NCBI GenBank assembly: GCA_020072765.1
Contig: JAIQGD010000033.1
Coordinates: forward strand, 35,557-99,556
Length of the DNA: 64,000 nt
DNA from: Terriglobia bacterium
Lineage (GTDB): Bacteria > Acidobacteriota > Terriglobia > Acidiferrales > UBA7541
Direction: 5' to 3'
Shown here piece by piece: positions 9,983 to 19,472 of this stretch. The first letter of the stretch is position 1. Each line of letters opens with the position of its first letter. The notes under the pieces are model-generated. The model did no database searches and was not told the origin of the DNA. It worked only from the letters and a program-made list of their open reading frames with translations. The position numbers and the translations under genes are program-made.

Positions 9983-10119
9983 GTTTGCCCGCGCTTCCGC
10001 GCCCCGCCTGCCCCGCAAAACAACAAATTGTAACAGACCCCTTCCGGGCTTGCCTATGTTAACCCGGTCCGGGTACCCCATAGGGCATGGTCTGGACGAT
10101 GCTATACTTCCGCGGCGGG

Positions 10120-10467
10120 ATGCCCGTCGTTTTCGTGATCGCGCGTGATTGGACGCTGCGCACCGGCGTCCGCGCCGAGCTCCGCGAACAGGGTATCGAC
10201 GCGCTGGGCATGGAGTCGCCGGACGATGCGGGCCGCGCCCTGGCCGCCGGGCAGATGCCCTCGGCCCTGGTGATCGAAGTCACCGCGGAAATCGCCGGCG
10301 ACCCGGGCCTCCAACACCTGATGGCGCGGGTCCCGGCCGTTTTGGTCGCCTCGCGCACCGAAAAAATTCCCCTGCCTGCCGCGCACTCCGTCTTTTACCG
10401 GCCGGTGCGCATCGCAGATATCACGGCGCGTGTTCGCGAAATTCTCCGGCGCGGTCATGCCGCGTAG
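10120..10467 (+). CDS. Degenerate response-regulator receiver-like protein
   Basis: 116 aa alpha/beta protein; VFVIARDWTLRTGVRAELREQGIDAL...LVIEVTAEIAGD...PAVLVASRTEKIPL...FYRPVRIADITARVREIL; lacks a clear phospho-Asp. Confidence 0.55.
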   Translation: MPVVFVIARDWTLRTGVRAELREQGIDALGMESPDDAGRALAAGQMPSALVIEVTAEIAGDPGLQHLMARVPAVLVASRTEKIPLPAAHSVFYRPVRIADITARVREILRRGHAA

Positions 10468-10516
10468 CAGAGTGCTGCCAGGTTGCGGCCCTGATGATGT
10501 TAGAATTCGTTCTTCC

Positions 10517-11539
10517 ATGTCCTCGGACTCGCTGATCCACGTCGCCCATCTCTCCAAACATTTCCAGACCTTCCGCCGCCGCGAAGGCATCTGGGGCTCG
10601 ATTCAGAATCTGTTCGTGCGCGACTACCTCACGGTGAAGGCGGTGGACCGCGTGAGCTTTTCCATCGAGCGCGGGGAAATGGTCGGCTATATCGGTCCCA
10701 ACGGCGCCGGCAAATCCACCACCATCAAGATGCTCACGGGCATTCTGGTGCCGACCAGCGGCGAAATCCGCATCAACGGCTTTGTGCCGCATCGCCAGCG
10801 GCGGCACTACGTGAAGACCATCGGCGTGGTCTTCGGCCAGCGCACCCAGCTCTGGTGGGACATTGCCGTCATCGAGTCGTTCAAACTGCTGCGCCGCATC
10901 TACGATGTCTCCCAGCGCGATTTCGATGCCCGCATGGAGCGCTTCAACGAAATTCTCGGCCTCCGCGATTACCTGCACACGCCGGTGCGCAAGCTCTCGC
11001 TGGGCGAACGCATGCGCTGCGACCTGGCCGCCGCGCTGCTGCACAATCCGCCGCTCCTGTTCCTCGACGAGCCGACCATCGGCCTCGACGTGGTCGCCAA
11101 GGACCACATCCGCCAGTTCCTGCGCGCCATCAACCGCGAGTTTCAGACCACCGTCCTGCTCACCACCCACGACCTGGACGACATCGAGGAGTTGTGCCGC
11201 CGCATCATGATCATCGACCACGGCCGCGTCCTGTTCGACGGCCCGCTCGCCGGTCTCAAGGAGCGCCTGCTGCGCACCAAGCAGGTCAAATTCATCCTCA
11301 AGGACCGCGCGCAGGTGCCCCTGATCGACGCCTTTCCTCGCCACGGCCTTCAATTGGAACGCGTCGACGAGCTCACCTATCGCATCCGCTTCGACCGCGT
11401 GAAGGTTGCCACGGCCGACCTGATCCGCCATATCCTCGCCGCCGTCGAGGTCCGCGACTTGCTCATCGAAGACGAGCCCATCGAGGAAATCGTCAAGCGC
11501 ATCTACGCCGGCGAAGCCTCCCTGGAAACGCCCGCCTGA
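10517..11539 (+). CDS. ABC transporter ATP-binding protein (partner type of two-permease ABC-2 systems)
   Basis: Walker A GPNGAGKSTT, signature LSLGERMRCDLAAALLH, Walker B LLFLDEPTIGLD. Confidence 0.9.
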   Translation: MSSDSLIHVAHLSKHFQTFRRREGIWGSIQNLFVRDYLTVKAVDRVSFSIERGEMVGYIGPNGAGKSTTIKMLTGILVPTSGEIRINGFVPHRQRRHYVKTIGVVFGQRTQLWWDIAVIESFKLLRRIYDVSQRDFDARMERFNEILGLRDYLHTPVRKLSLGERMRCDLAAALLHNPPLLFLDEPTIGLDVVAKDHIRQFLRAINREFQTTVLLTTHDLDDIEELCRRIMIIDHGRVLFDGPLAGLKERLLRTKQVKFILKDRAQVPLIDAFPRHGLQLERVDELTYRIRFDRVKVATADLIRHILAAVEVRDLLIEDEPIEEIVKRIYAGEASLETPA

Positions 11540-11635
11540 CCGGCGCGGCCGGCTCCCCCGGCGACATCGGGAACAATCTCCGGTACCATAGCGGCTTCGC
11601 ACCGCACGTCCCGGCGAGGGGCAGGCAAACCGACG

Positions 11636-12475
11636 ATGACATCCGTCTCCAGTGAGCTTCATCCCAGCGCGTCGAAAGTTTCCGCGGCCGTTCAAACTCT
11701 CGAGTTGACACGGAAGTTTGAAGATCTCGTCGCCGTCGACCATCTTTCCTTTTCCACCGCGAGCGGCTCGATCTTCGGCCTGCTCGGCCCCAACGGCGCG
11801 GGCAAAAGCACGCTGATCAAGATGCTGACGACGCTTCTGCCTCCCAGTGGAGGCACCGCCCTGGTAGCCGGCTTCGACGTCGTGCGCCAGCCCCGCGAAG
11901 TGCGCCGAAGAATCGGATACGTCTCGCAGATGTTGTCGGCGGACGGCGACCTGACCGGCTACGAAAATCTGCTCATCTCTGCGAAGCTCTACGGAATCCG
12001 CCGGCCGGAGCGAACCCAGCGTATTGCCCAGGCCCTCGAGTTCATGGAGCTCACCCAGGCCGCCGGAAAGGTCGTGCGCCACTACTCCGGCGGGATGATC
12101 CGCCGCCTCGAGATTGCCCAGTCGATGCTCCATCGCCCGGCCATCCTGTTCCTCGACGAGCCCACCGTGGGACTCGACCCGGTCGCCAAGCAGGCCGTCT
12201 GGCACCGCATCCAGGCGCTGCGCGGCGAATTCGACACCACCATCTTCATGACCACCCACGACATGGAAGAAGCCGATCAGCTCTGCGACGTCGTGGCTTT
12301 CATGCACTCCGGCCGTCTGCTCGCCCAGGGACCTCCGGCTGATTTGAAAGCTCGCCTGGGTCCCGACGCGAGCTTGGGCGACGTCTTCATCCACTACGCG
12401 GGCGCCTCTATTGCGGAAGAAGGAGAATGGACCAATGTCGCACGCACACGAAGCACCGCTCGCCGCCTGGAGTGA
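11636..12475 (+). CDS. DrrA-like ABC transporter ATP-binding protein
   Basis: GPNGAGKSTL, YSGGMIRRLEIAQSMLHRPAILFLDEPTVGLDP. Confidence 0.9.
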   Translation: MTSVSSELHPSASKVSAAVQTLELTRKFEDLVAVDHLSFSTASGSIFGLLGPNGAGKSTLIKMLTTLLPPSGGTALVAGFDVVRQPREVRRRIGYVSQMLSADGDLTGYENLLISAKLYGIRRPERTQRIAQALEFMELTQAAGKVVRHYSGGMIRRLEIAQSMLHRPAILFLDEPTVGLDPVAKQAVWHRIQALRGEFDTTIFMTTHDMEEADQLCDVVAFMHSGRLLAQGPPADLKARLGPDASLGDVFIHYAGASIAEEGEWTNVARTRSTARRLE

Positions 12476-13253
12476 CGCGGGATGGTTCGGGTTTCTGCGC
12501 CAGACCTCCGCGGTGGCCGAAGCGGATATCCGCAAGCTGCTCCACGACCCGATGGAACTCCTCACGCGGATGGTGCAGCCGGTCTTGTGGCTGGCGATCT
12601 TCGGTCAGGTATTTTCGCGCACCCGCGCCATTCCCACCGGCGGGCTCCGCTATCTCGATTTCATGACCCCCGGAGTCCTGGCGCAAAGTGTGCTCTTCGG
12701 CGCCATCTTCTACGGCATCTCCTTGATCTGGGAGCGCGACCTCGGCATCGTCCACAAGTTCCTGGTCAGTCCCACGCCACGGGCGGCTCTCGTGCTGGGC
12801 CGGGCGGCGTCTTCGATGGCGCGCAGCCTTTGCCAGATGACGCTGGTTTACCTCCTCGCGTTCCTGCTCGGCGTTCAGCTTCGTTTTGGGATCGGGGCGT
12901 TCGCGGGCGTCGCGGCGGCCGTCATGCTGGGCTCCGCGATCTTCTCGACGTTCTCGCTGATCGCCGCCTGCATCGTGAAATCGCGCGAGCGCTTCATGGG
13001 CATCGGCCAGGTCCTGACCATGCCGCTATTCTTCGCCAGCAACGCCATCTACCCGCTGAGCATGATGCCCGGCTGGCTGCGGTCGATCGCAGTCGTCAAC
13101 CCGCTCACCTATCAGGTCGATGCCTTGCGGGCCCTGATGATCCAGGGCGGGACCAGCATGTTTGGCTTGCGCATCGATTTTGCCGCGCAACTCTTCGCCT
13201 TCGCCGTTCTGGTGGCCATCGCGACGAAACTCTATCCCAAGATCATCACGTAG
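12435..13253 (+). CDS. DrrB-like ABC-2 type permease
   Basis: MSHAHEAPLAAW...MTPGVLAQSVLFGAIFYGISLIWERDLGIVHKFLVSPTPRAALVLGRAASS; overlaps the ATPase gene. Confidence 0.88.
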   Translation: MSHAHEAPLAAWSDAGWFGFLRQTSAVAEADIRKLLHDPMELLTRMVQPVLWLAIFGQVFSRTRAIPTGGLRYLDFMTPGVLAQSVLFGAIFYGISLIWERDLGIVHKFLVSPTPRAALVLGRAASSMARSLCQMTLVYLLAFLLGVQLRFGIGAFAGVAAAVMLGSAIFSTFSLIAACIVKSRERFMGIGQVLTMPLFFASNAIYPLSMMPGWLRSIAVVNPLTYQVDALRALMIQGGTSMFGLRIDFAAQLFAFAVLVAIATKLYPKIIT

Positions 13254-13281
13254 GACCTGGCCGGTCCCCGCGCGGCCCCAT

Positions 13282-13295
13282 GTGACGCCAGTCAC
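13282..13295. promoter_or_regulatory. GTGA-N6-TCAC palindrome (CRP/FNR-family-like operator candidate)
   Basis: GTGACGCCAGTCAC about 100 bp upstream of the start at 13397. Confidence 0.4.
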
Positions 13296-13396
13296 GCGCA
13301 CCTGTGATCGGCTTCCTATCCCCGCGGCGCGCGCGTCTGCGACCCTTGCCTTGCAGACACGAGGCAATCCCATTCGCGATGTTCCCGGAGAACCGT

Positions 13397-15655
13397 ATGC
13401 CAGTCGAAATGGAACGAGAAGGAGCGCGGCATCCTCATCGCGCGCGGTGCGTCCTGCTGGGAGTTCTGCTCCTGGCGTTCGCGGCGCTCCCGACGCGGGC
13501 CCAGCAAGCGGGTCTCGGCTGGCCGCGCACCATTCAATCGGATAGCGAGCAGATCCAGATCTACCAGCCGCAGGTGGACAAGTGGGAGGGCGGAAAGCTC
13601 GAGGCCCGCGCCGCCATCGTCATTACCCGCCAAGGGCTGGAGCAGCCGATCTACGGAGTGGTCTGGCTCGCGGCGCGCACCACGCTGAATCAGGCGCAGC
13701 GCCTGGTCACTTCCTACGACATCGATGTGACCAAGGCGGAATTTCCCGCCGCCAGCCCCAAGGAGTCCAGTTACGTCGCCAGCGCCACCGCCGCCCTGGC
13801 GCAGTGGAGCTTCACCATCGCGCTTGATCGCCTGCTCGCCGATCTGGCCATCACGCAGAGCGAGGCCAAGACCCGCGGCGAGCCGCTGGGCACGGCGCCT
13901 CCGAAAATCTTTGTCCGCAAGGACCCGGCCGTCCTGATTCTGATCGACGGCGAGCCGGTGCTGCGAAAAGTGGAAGGCACGAGTCTCATGCGCGTGATCA
14001 ACTCCCCGGCGCTGATCGTGCTCGAGCCCGGTACGGCCCAATACTTCCTGCGGGGTGACGGCTACTGGATGACCGCTCCCAGCCTGACCGCCTCCTGGAC
14101 CAAAGCCCTCCATCCTCCCGCGGCGCTCGCCTCTGTCCTCCAGGAGGAACAGGCCGCTGGCGCCGCCACGGCGGCCCCGAAGCCGGGCGAGGCTCCTCCC
14201 GAAATCATCGTCAGCACGGAACCCGCCGAGCTGATTCAGCTGCGCGGCGAAGCGCAGTTCTCGCCCATCAGCGGAACGAACCTGCTCTACGTGACCAACA
14301 CGGACAGCGATCTGTTCATGAGCGTGCCCGATCAGCGCCATTACCTGCTGCTTTCCGGCCGGTGGTTCCGCAGCCAGACCCTCGACGGCCCCTGGGAATT
14401 TGTTTCCGGGTCGGGGCTCCCGCGGGATTTCGCCCGCATTCCTCCCGAGCACGCCAAAGCCTCGGTGCTGGCCAGCATTCCCGGCACACCGCAGGCGCAG
14501 GATGCGGTGGTGGCGGCGCAGGTTCCCCAGACGGCGACCGTCAACCGCAAGCAGGTGCAGTTCGCCGCCACCTACGACGGCGAGCCGCAGTTCAAGCCCA
14601 TCGAAGGCACGGACATGTCCTATGCCATTAACTCGCCCGACGACATCATCCTCGTCGGCGGCAAATACTACGCCGTGAGCGATGGGGTGTGGTTCGTGGC
14701 GGATAATCCCCTGGGCCCCTGGCGGGTCTGCGATTTCGTCCCGCCGGGAATCTATTCCATCCCGCCCAGTTCGCCCCTGTATCACGTGAGATACGTCTAC
14801 GTGTATGACGCGACCCCGGATTTCGTCTACGTCGGCTATCTGCCGGGATATTTTGGCGCGTTCATTTGGGATGGCGTCGTGGTGTACGGCACGGGATTCT
14901 GGCATTCCTGCTGGGCCTACGACATCTGGTATCCGTGCCCGTGGACCTGGGGCTTTGGCTGGCACTACGCGTACTGGGGATGGGGTTTTCACTGGCGCTC
15001 CTGGTACCCGTCCCGCTGGTATTGGCATGGCTGGCGCGGTATGCCTCGTGGGTTCCCACGTTGGAATCAGCGCATGATGTACAACCGCTCGATCCAGCGA
15101 ACTCCGGCCCCCGCCCGTCTGCAGAACCGAAGCGTGTACGACCGCTGGAAAGCGCCCGGAGTCATCAGCCACCATCCGGTTCCTCTTCGCGCCCCCGCGA
15201 GAGTAACGCCGCCTCCTCGGCCAATTACCAGGCCGCCGGGCACCCCCAGGCGCGATATCTACGCCGGACCCGATGGGCGCGTCTACGAGCATCAAAAAGA
15301 CGGCTGGTATCGCCGCGATGGCCAGAAATGGGAGCGAATCGAGCCGGGGCAGCGGCAGCCGGAAGCGAGACCTCCGGCCCAGCCACCTGCCAGGCCACCA
15401 CAGCAGGTGCCTCCGCGAGCGGCACAGCCCCCCAGCAGCGTCACGCAGCAGCTGGAACGCCAGCGCCAGGCCCGCATCCAGGGAGCCAGTCGCGAGGCTC
15501 AGTCCCATCGCGCCGCGCCTCCCCCAGCGGCCAGGCCTCCGGCGCAAGCCAGACCTCCGGCTCAGCCGAGGCCGTCGGCGCCCGCTCGACCTCCATCAGG
15601 CGGCAGGGGTGGCGGAGGCGGCGGGGGAGGCGGCGGCCGCCCCCGGATCGTTTAG
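13397..15655 (+). CDS. Secreted protein with three internal repeats, a W/Y/G-rich segment and a Pro/Gln-rich, Gly10 C-terminus
   Basis: Signal peptide; repeats KDPAVLILIDGEPVLRKVEGTSLMRVINSP / TEPAELIQLRGEAQFSPISGTNLLYVTNTD / FAATYDGEPQFKPIEGTDMSYAINSP; WHSCWAYDIWYPCPWTWGFGWHYAYWGWGFHWRSWYPSRWYWHGW; ends GGRGGGGGGGGGGRPRIV. Confidence 0.85.
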   Translation: MPVEMEREGARHPHRARCVLLGVLLLAFAALPTRAQQAGLGWPRTIQSDSEQIQIYQPQVDKWEGGKLEARAAIVITRQGLEQPIYGVVWLAARTTLNQAQRLVTSYDIDVTKAEFPAASPKESSYVASATAALAQWSFTIALDRLLADLAITQSEAKTRGEPLGTAPPKIFVRKDPAVLILIDGEPVLRKVEGTSLMRVINSPALIVLEPGTAQYFLRGDGYWMTAPSLTASWTKALHPPAALASVLQEEQAAGAATAAPKPGEAPPEIIVSTEPAELIQLRGEAQFSPISGTNLLYVTNTDSDLFMSVPDQRHYLLLSGRWFRSQTLDGPWEFVSGSGLPRDFARIPPEHAKASVLASIPGTPQAQDAVVAAQVPQTATVNRKQVQFAATYDGEPQFKPIEGTDMSYAINSPDDIILVGGKYYAVSDGVWFVADNPLGPWRVCDFVPPGIYSIPPSSPLYHVRYVYVYDATPDFVYVGYLPGYFGAFIWDGVVVYGTGFWHSCWAYDIWYPCPWTWGFGWHYAYWGWGFHWRSWYPSRWYWHGWRGMPRGFPRWNQRMMYNRSIQRTPAPARLQNRSVYDRWKAPGVISHHPVPLRAPARVTPPPRPITRPPGTPRRDIYAGPDGRVYEHQKDGWYRRDGQKWERIEPGQRQPEARPPAQPPARPPQQVPPRAAQPPSSVTQQLERQRQARIQGASREAQSHRAAPPPAARPPAQARPPAQPRPSAPARPPSGGRGGGGGGGGGGRPRIV

Positions 15656-15706
15656 CAGGATACTGAAAAACGCGGAGAGCTTTGTGGGTCGCGGCTTCAG
15701 CCCAGC
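15653..15706 (+). repeat. Dispersed repeat family B, copy 1
   Basis: tagcaggatactgaaaaacgcggagagctttgtgggtcgcggcttcagcc; inverted near-copy at 29067-29130. Confidence 0.75.
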
Positions 15707-16169
15707 GGCCAAGCCTCGTCGTCCGCCCCGGCGGACGCCGAGGCCCCCCGGCGTATTGCAACACCGCAGACGTCTCCGCTGTCGCCGCCCCACTGTGAAC
15801 TGTAGACTGTCAACTGTCGGCCGTCTGGCTGCCCCCGCCCCTCGCCCCCACCATCCCTCGCCCCTTCTTCCTGTCCACAGACTCTCATGCTTGCATTTTG
15901 CGCCGGGTCTCCTAAGATCGGAGTGTGATGCTTGGTACAAGATTCGGTTCTCGCGGTTGGGGTGGCAGGCTCAGCGAGTTGCCCGTTCGTCGCCCCTCGC
16001 CCTCACCCCTCACGCCTCACCCCTCACCCCTTATCTCCGCCCGTCTAATCGCAACACATGCGGAAACAGAATTCGTTCTAACTCATTGGAAACAAAGGGC
16101 GGGTGGCTGTTCTAATCGCAACACTTTGCGGATGTCCGCAACATTGCAAAATTGCGAGGTGGCGGACTC

Positions 16170-16982
16170 ATGAGCGCCTTGGCCGAGTCGCTCGGGCCCT
16201 ATGTGGAATTTGCCCGCGTCGGCTTCGTGAACATTCTGGCGTTCCGCCTGCGCTACTTCACCGGCATCATCACTTATTTTCTGAACGTGACCGTTTACTA
16301 CTTCATCTGGACCGCCGTCTACCGCTCGGGAAATTCGATTGCCGGCTACGACCTGGCGCAGATGATCACCTACGTCAGCGTCGGCTGGATCATCCGCTCG
16401 TTTTACTGGAACACGATCGACCAGGAAATGGCTTACGAAGTGATCGAAGGAAAAATTTCGATGGACCTGATCAAACCGGTGTCCATCGAGTGGATGTGGA
16501 TTTTTCGCGCCATGGGCGAATCGGCGTTTCGCCTGGGCTTGCTCACGCTGCCGACCGCCCTGGTGGTGGCGTTTGTGTTTCCCGTGCAGGCGCCGGCCTC
16601 GCTCGTGAATTTCGCGATCTTTCTCGCCGCCGTGCTGGGCAGTTTTTTCCTGATGGGCGCGATCAACTTCATGATCGGGACCTGCGCGATTCCGCTGAAG
16701 TCGATTCTGGCGCTGATCCGCGCGAAATACTGGCTGGTCGAGATGCTTTCCGGTCTGCTGATTCCGATGGCTTTTTTTCCGGAGCGCGCGCAAAAGGTGC
16801 TGGCATGGCTGCCCTTCGAGCACATCGCCAACACGCCGCTGCAAATCTATCTCGGCAAGCTGGCCGGCGCGCAGGCGCTGCGCATGCTGGGGATCCAGTG
16901 GTTCTGGGTAGTGGCCCTGCTCTGGGCCGCGCAGCTGTGGTGGAATCGCTCGCTGCGCAACATCACCATCCACGGCGGATGA
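16170..16982 (+). CDS. ABC-2 family permease (DUF990-like), subunit 1
   Basis: FVNILAFRLRYFTGIITYFLNVTVYYFIWTAVYRSG...MITYVSVGWIIRSFYWN...IEGKISMDLIKPVS. Confidence 0.85.
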   Translation: MSALAESLGPYVEFARVGFVNILAFRLRYFTGIITYFLNVTVYYFIWTAVYRSGNSIAGYDLAQMITYVSVGWIIRSFYWNTIDQEMAYEVIEGKISMDLIKPVSIEWMWIFRAMGESAFRLGLLTLPTALVVAFVFPVQAPASLVNFAIFLAAVLGSFFLMGAINFMIGTCAIPLKSILALIRAKYWLVEMLSGLLIPMAFFPERAQKVLAWLPFEHIANTPLQIYLGKLAGAQALRMLGIQWFWVVALLWAAQLWWNRSLRNITIHGG

Positions 16983-17824
16983 CCATGCAACCAGCCAAGG
17001 AAAAATCGGGCCTGGCCGCGGCGGTCACATCCGCCGGGCGCCATGCCATGCTCCTGGCCGAGTATTTCATGCAGTACGCCAAGGTGCGCGTGAGCTACCG
17101 CGGCGATTTTTTCATCAGCCTCGCCACCAGCTTTGCCGCGACGATCTTCGCGCTGGCCTTCGTCGTGGTGCTGTTTCAGAAAGTGCCGCAGCTGGCCGGG
17201 TGGCGCTTCGAGGAAGTGCTGTTCCTCTACGGCTTTTCCCTGGTTCCCTATGGCCTGTTCAACGTGCTCAGCCTGAACCTCTACGATTTCGGCAACGACT
17301 ACATCATCGAGGGGAAATTCGACCGCGTCCTGCTGCGTCCGGTGTCGTCGCTCTTTCAAGTGCTGTTCCAGACCTTTCGCATCGAAGCGCTGCAGGAAGT
17401 AGCCACGGGTGTGTATTGCATGGGATGGGCGGCGCACCGCCTGCATCTGGCGTGGACGCCGGGAAAAGTGGCGCTGCTTTTGTTTTTTGGTCTCTGTGCG
17501 GCGGTGATCTACGTGTCGGTGTTCCTGATTTTGACCACGGTGTCGTTCTGGTTCGAGGACCGCATCGGAATCCATCCCCCGGTGTGGAACCTGATCGCCT
17601 TTGGCCGCTACCCGCTGTCGATCTATAGCGGCGCGGTGCAGTTCTTTCTCTGCTGGGTGATTCCGTTCGGGCTGGCGTCGTTCTACCCCAGCGTGCGGCT
17701 GCTCGGCCGCACGGTGACGCCGGAATATACGGCGTTCGTGCCCGTGGTGGCGGCGGCGTTTCTGACGCTGGCCATCGCCCTGTGGAATTTCGGCTCGCGG
17801 CACTACGCCTCGACCGGTTCATGA
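16979..17824 (+). CDS. ABC-2 family permease (DUF990-like), subunit 2
   Basis: MTMQPAKEKSG...VRVSYRGDFFISLATSFAATIFALAFVVVLFQKVPQLAGW...IIEGKFDRVLLRPVSSLFQVLFQ; start overlaps upstream stop. Confidence 0.85.
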   Translation: MTMQPAKEKSGLAAAVTSAGRHAMLLAEYFMQYAKVRVSYRGDFFISLATSFAATIFALAFVVVLFQKVPQLAGWRFEEVLFLYGFSLVPYGLFNVLSLNLYDFGNDYIIEGKFDRVLLRPVSSLFQVLFQTFRIEALQEVATGVYCMGWAAHRLHLAWTPGKVALLLFFGLCAAVIYVSVFLILTTVSFWFEDRIGIHPPVWNLIAFGRYPLSIYSGAVQFFLCWVIPFGLASFYPSVRLLGRTVTPEYTAFVPVVAAAFLTLAIALWNFGSRHYASTGS

Positions 17825-17825
17825 C

Positions 17826-18383
17826 ATGCGTATGGGAGAGACATCCATGAGGAAACAGACTCGCCGCAGCCGCCGGACACTCGCATCCGCGCTCGCAACG
17901 GTATTCGTTCTGCTTGGCGGCGCGTTCCTGTTCGCGCTCGCCGCCGCTCCCCGCGCGGTTTCTGCCGCGCAGCAGGTGAAACCTGCGGCCGAAAAGGCGC
18001 CCGATCTCAAATCGTTCACGGGCACGTGGAAGGCCAGTTTTCAGGGCGAGGTGTTCGCCATCCTCATCCTGAAGGAGAAGGGCGGCGACCTGACCGGCAC
18101 GTTGAATAATTTCGATATCAGTCTCGACAAGGAAGGAAATCTTGCGCCCGGCACGCACAAGGACCAGGGCGACGCGCCGCTGCTGAATGTGCGCTTCAAA
18201 TCGGGGGCGCTCTATTTCGTGGCCATCCAGAAGGATCAGTACAATCCCTCGACCGAATGGAAATTCGTGCCCACCAGCGCCCAGGAGGCCGAGCTCACCC
18301 AGCTGATCGATAACCAGCCGTACGCGACCAACGGCGTGCCCGCCAAGCCCATCCGCATGCTCCGCGAGCACGCCAAGCCGTAA
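17826..18383 (+). CDS. Secreted hypothetical protein
   Basis: Signal-peptide-like N-terminus; DLKSFTGTWKASFQGEVFAILILKEKGGDLTGTLNNFDI. Confidence 0.7.
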   Translation: MRMGETSMRKQTRRSRRTLASALATVFVLLGGAFLFALAAAPRAVSAAQQVKPAAEKAPDLKSFTGTWKASFQGEVFAILILKEKGGDLTGTLNNFDISLDKEGNLAPGTHKDQGDAPLLNVRFKSGALYFVAIQKDQYNPSTEWKFVPTSAQEAELTQLIDNQPYATNGVPAKPIRMLREHAKP

Positions 18384-18421
18384 CTTCGGCGGATGCTTTT
18401 GCGGGAAGGGAAGTGCCGCGG

Positions 18422-19153
18422 CTAGGAAGGACTGCCGTGGGCGTGGGCGCGGGCGATTTCGTCGGCGAGCAGAATCGCTTCGGCGACGTCCTTCATGGAC
18501 TTGTGGCGCTCGCGGCTTTCGGTCTGCAGGATGTGCGCCGCCTCGGCGTCATCGATGCGCAGGTTGTGGCGCAGAATTCCTTTGGCGGTTTCGACCACCA
18601 GGCGCGCCTCGGAGAGTTCGAAGGAGGTGGTCCGGGCTTCGATGCGCGCCAGTTCGATCTCGGGGCCGACGAGGAATCCGACGGTCGAGATGAGGCGGAT
18701 TTCGTGCCGGCTGTGGGCGTGCGGCTCGCGGTGCTGCACGTTGATGACCCCGACCAGATTGTCGCGGCACAGCACGGGCACGGAGAGGAAGGCCTCGAAG
18801 CGGTCTTCGGGCAGCTCCTGGAACGACTGGAAGCGCGGGTCGAGCGCGGCGCCGTGGGCGATGGCCACGGGCTTTTTGTGTTCGGCCACCCAGCCGGTGA
18901 TGCCCTGGCCCATGCGCAGCTTCAGGCGGTCCACGACTTCGGCGTGCGGATTTTTCGAGGCCCGCAGAATCAGCTCGTTTCCTTCCATCACGTAGACAAA
19001 ACAGGAATCACACTTCACGACGGTGGAAACGAAGTCCACGACGAGTTTCAGAATCATGTGGAGGGGATTGGCGGCCGCGATGCGCTCGCCGATCTCGTGC
19101 AAGACATCAATCTCCTGATGTTCACTTAACGGGAAATAGGTTTGCGTGTCCAT
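18422..19153 (-). CDS. GAF domain protein with C-terminal ANTAR-like domain
   Basis: MDTQTYFPLSEHQEIDVLHEIGERIAAANPLHMILKLVVDFVSTVVKCDSCFVYV (GAF); SEARLVVETAKGILRHNLRIDDAEAAHILQTESRERHKSMKDVAEAILLADEI (ANTAR). Confidence 0.82.
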   Translation of the reverse strand: MDTQTYFPLSEHQEIDVLHEIGERIAAANPLHMILKLVVDFVSTVVKCDSCFVYVMEGNELILRASKNPHAEVVDRLKLRMGQGITGWVAEHKKPVAIAHGAALDPRFQSFQELPEDRFEAFLSVPVLCRDNLVGVINVQHREPHAHSRHEIRLISTVGFLVGPEIELARIEARTTSFELSEARLVVETAKGILRHNLRIDDAEAAHILQTESRERHKSMKDVAEAILLADEIARAHAHGSPS

Positions 19154-19304
19154 ACCCCCACTGTAGAGAGCTCCCGGCAGAACACGCCAATCCAAAATCG
19201 GGTTCGATGCCATCAGGATTTGTAATCCGGCGGACCGAGTCATCAGCCATACACCCGAGCTGCAAGGCGCACACGGCAGCGGCCATGCCGGCGACCTAAG
19301 CCTA

Positions 19305-19340
19305 GTGACAGCGGTCACTGGAGAACGTGATTCCGCTCAC
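19305..19340. promoter_or_regulatory. Two GTGA-N6-TCAC palindromes, 22 bp apart
   Basis: GTGACAGCGGTCAC at 19305-19318 and GTGATTCCGCTCAC at 19327-19340, between divergent genes. Confidence 0.5.
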
Positions 19341-19472
19341 CGCGTTCCACAGGGACAGGCGCGGAAGATAGAGGTGGAAAAAGGTCGGACTACGGCTGAC
19401 AGAGGCAGGCGTGCGAGCTTGCTTTTCATGCGCATGGCCGAGCATCCCAGTCCGGCGCAGGAGGAAACGGCG

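Noticed and set aside
10421-12565. 714-aa minus-strand ORF
   Set aside because: Antisense to two well-supported ABC ATPase genes.
13316-15547. 743-aa minus-strand ORF
   Set aside because: Antisense to the W/Y-rich secreted protein with clear signal peptide and internal repeats on the plus strand.
15960-16035. ccctcacccctcac low-complexity run as a CRISPR or minisatellite
   Set aside because: Units irregular and very short, no spacers; treated as simple low-complexity intergenic DNA.
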